Shown: one piece after another, positions 48,220-49,299 of the stretch
Numbering within the stretch: position 1 is the first letter of the stretch
Layout: each line of letters begins with the position of its first letter
Source: DATLSM01 sp049585815
GTDB lineage: Bacteria > Actinomycetota > Thermoleophilia > Solirubrobacterales > 70-9
Direction: 5' to 3'
DNA length: 49,299 bases
Assembly (NCBI GenBank): GCA_049585815.1
Contig: JBAVAR010000063.1
Location: 1 to 49,299, forward strand
Made by a program: the position numbers and the translations under genes
Notes under the pieces: generated by a model
Seen by the model: only the letters and a program-made list of their open reading frames with translations
Databases searched by the model: none
Told to the model about the DNA's origin: nothing

Positions 48220-48834
48220 TTGCGAACGCCCACGCACAAGCTGAAGGCGACGATTGGGGTCATCGGCCTCATCCTCACCGTGGGGCTCGGCGCGTCCGCG
48301 GCGCTTGCCGCGGCCCCGGGGGGCGCCGCTCCTCCCGGATCCGAACCAAAGCTGGTGCCAGACAACCACTACGTCGACCCGTTCGCGGCGGGGGGCTGGA
48401 GCGTCAGCCGCACCGATATGGGCGTGGACTACGTGCCGATCCGACGCGAGCCCGTGGTTGCGATCGGGGACGCAAAGATCATCGGCTCCTCAACTCGCTC
48501 GGGCTGGCCCGGAGGGAGCTTCCTCTGGTATCGCCTCCTTGACGGCAGCCACGCCGGAGAGATCATCTACGTCGCCGAGCACCTGGCGAACCTGGCGCCG
48601 GAGGGAGCGACGGTTGCGGCCGGCCAGCGGATCGCGACCGCGCTACCCGGTTATCCCTGGACCGAGTGGGGATGGGCGACGCCGGCCGGCCAGCCCCGTG
48701 CCTTTCCCTGCTACCGGGAGGGCATGGAAACGAACTCGGGCAGGGAGATGGCGCGCTTCCTCGACTCGCTTGGCGCCAGACCGCTGCGACGCCTGCAGCC
48801 CGGTCCCGACTGGCCCAGTGGGCGCCGCTGCTGA
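48220..48834 (+). CDS. Secreted M23-like peptidase domain protein, probably inactive
   Basis: 204 residues from TTG 48220, with a perfect AAGGAGG at 48208-48214. A signal peptide covers residues 1-32 (GASAALAAAP). Residues 60-145 follow the M23 (LytM) beta-fold: TDMGVDYVP, PVVAIGDAKIIG, IIYVAEHL and TVAAGQRIAT. The first zinc His is replaced by Asp66, Asp70 and His121 remain, and the catalytic His of HxH is Ala119, so hydrolysis of peptidoglycan is doubtful. It may bind cell wall or regulate a hydrolase. Control by a c-di-AMP riboswitch agrees with a cell-wall role. Confidence 0.82.
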   Translation: MRTPTHKLKATIGVIGLILTVGLGASAALAAAPGGAAPPGSEPKLVPDNHYVDPFAAGGWSVSRTDMGVDYVPIRREPVVAIGDAKIIGSSTRSGWPGGSFLWYRLLDGSHAGEIIYVAEHLANLAPEGATVAAGQRIATALPGYPWTEWGWATPAGQPRAFPCYREGMETNSGREMARFLDSLGARPLRRLQPGPDWPSGRRC

Positions 48835-48849
48835 GGCCCACCGCCCCGC

Positions 48850-49299
48850 TTAGTTGAGGATCACCTCCGCGTCGTGGCGCGGGGTCTCGGTGATGGCACG
48901 GCGAAAGACCCGCTCAGACTCGGGTCTTGCCGGACGCACCTCACGGCGGCGGACCAGCTCCCTGAGGACCACCGCCATCTCGAACTGGGCAAAGGAAGCG
49001 CCGAGGCAGCGGCGAACGCCGCCGCCGAAGGGAATCCAGGTGTAGGTGCCGGGCGGATTGTCGAGAAAGCGCTCGGGGAGGAAGCGGTCGGGCTCGGGAT
49101 AGATCTCGGGGTTGCGGTGCACGAGGTGGATGCAGGGGGTAACCGAGGCGCCGGCCGGCAGCTCATAGCCGCCGATCTCGGCCGGCTCGGTCAACCGGCG
49201 AATGACCAGCACGATCACCGGGCGCAGTCGCAGCGTCTCCTGGATCGTCGCCGTCAGGTAGGCGTCTCCACCGGAGAGCGCCTCCGCGCGGAGGCGCTC
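48850..49299 (-). CDS. Cytochrome P450, N-terminal part beyond window
   Basis: The frame is open to base 49299, so only the last 149 residues are seen. The K-helix ExxR is present (QETLRLRP), followed by the meander with PERFLD and the heme-binding loop FGGGVRRCLGASFA with the axial Cys. These are complete, so the enzyme is likely functional. P450s insert oxygen into organic substrates using electrons from ferredoxin or a reductase; the substrate cannot be told. It is convergent with the M23-like gene, 15 bp apart. Confidence 0.92.
   Translation of the reverse strand, partial: ERLRAEALSGGDAYLTATIQETLRLRPVIVLVIRRLTEPAEIGGYELPAGASVTPCIHLVHRNPEIYPEPDRFLPERFLDNPPGTYTWIPFGGGVRRCLGASFAQFEMAVVLRELVRRREVRPARPESERVFRRAITETPRHDAEVILN

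Overview
The window is about 49.3 kb of very GC-rich, gene-dense bacterial chromosome. The protein set fits a high-GC actinobacterium: DrrAB-type ABC exporter, Rv2578c-type radical SAM protein, stand-alone LigC/LigD-like ligase, class II ribonucleotide reductase, actinobacterial ydaO riboswitch before a secreted cell-wall-type protein, and a GAAC-N4-GTTC LexA box. Many secreted proteins of unknown family and the overall style suggest Thermoleophilia (Solirubrobacterales or a relative). That placement is an inference. No CRISPR array, insertion sequence, prophage or integrase was seen.

Layout. 0-5.5 kb (minus): two paralogous secreted proteins (the first cut by the window edge), a secreted TolB/PD40-like repeat protein, a zinc alcohol dehydrogenase and an HD-GYP membrane protein. 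5.5-5.9 kb: a gene-free stretch with a strong hairpin and tandem 14-bp repeats. 5.9-13.7 kb (plus): an MFS exporter, then a complete oligopeptide ABC importer (binding protein, two permeases, two ATPases) that runs by overlapping codons into an ATP-dependent DNA ligase. 13.7-15.3 kb (minus): a radical SAM gene with a perfect LexA-like operator over its start, and ytoQ. 15.3-19 kb (plus): a coupled DHA2 MFS / MerR / DrrA / DrrB operon. 19-22.4 kb (minus): a long dCTP deaminase, a MerR regulator, tRNA-Tyr and the primary sigma factor. 22.5-28.3 kb: FolE2, PgsA, MMPL, a ferritin-like lipoprotein, family 5 uracil-DNA glycosylase, a small lipoprotein and tRNA-Thr. 28.4-35.5 kb (minus): an envelope cluster of histidine kinase, response regulator, trypsin-like protease, secreted protein, acyltransferase-SGNH protein and a second protease. 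35.6-36.8 kb: glycosyltransferase plus DUF2304. 36.9-40.9 kb (minus): topA-tmk-holB, in which TopA is of archaeal type. 40.9-45.1 kb: a sugar epimerase, a Met8-like protein with a Cys-rich N-terminus, a MarR regulator divergent from yceI and an FMN reductase, and a hemolysin III protein. 45.2-49.3 kb: NrdJ, a ydaO (c-di-AMP) riboswitch with a degenerate M23 protein, and the C-terminal part of a cytochrome P450.

The most useful non-coding signals are the c-di-AMP riboswitch, the LexA box, MarR-type palindromes over a good sigma-70 promoter, a tandem operator-like repeat, and a recurring TANNNT hexamer 7-10 nt upstream of start codons without Shine-Dalgarno sequences. The last suggests widespread leaderless transcription and helped choose several starts. 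All functional statements come from reading the sequence; no search or folding program was run.
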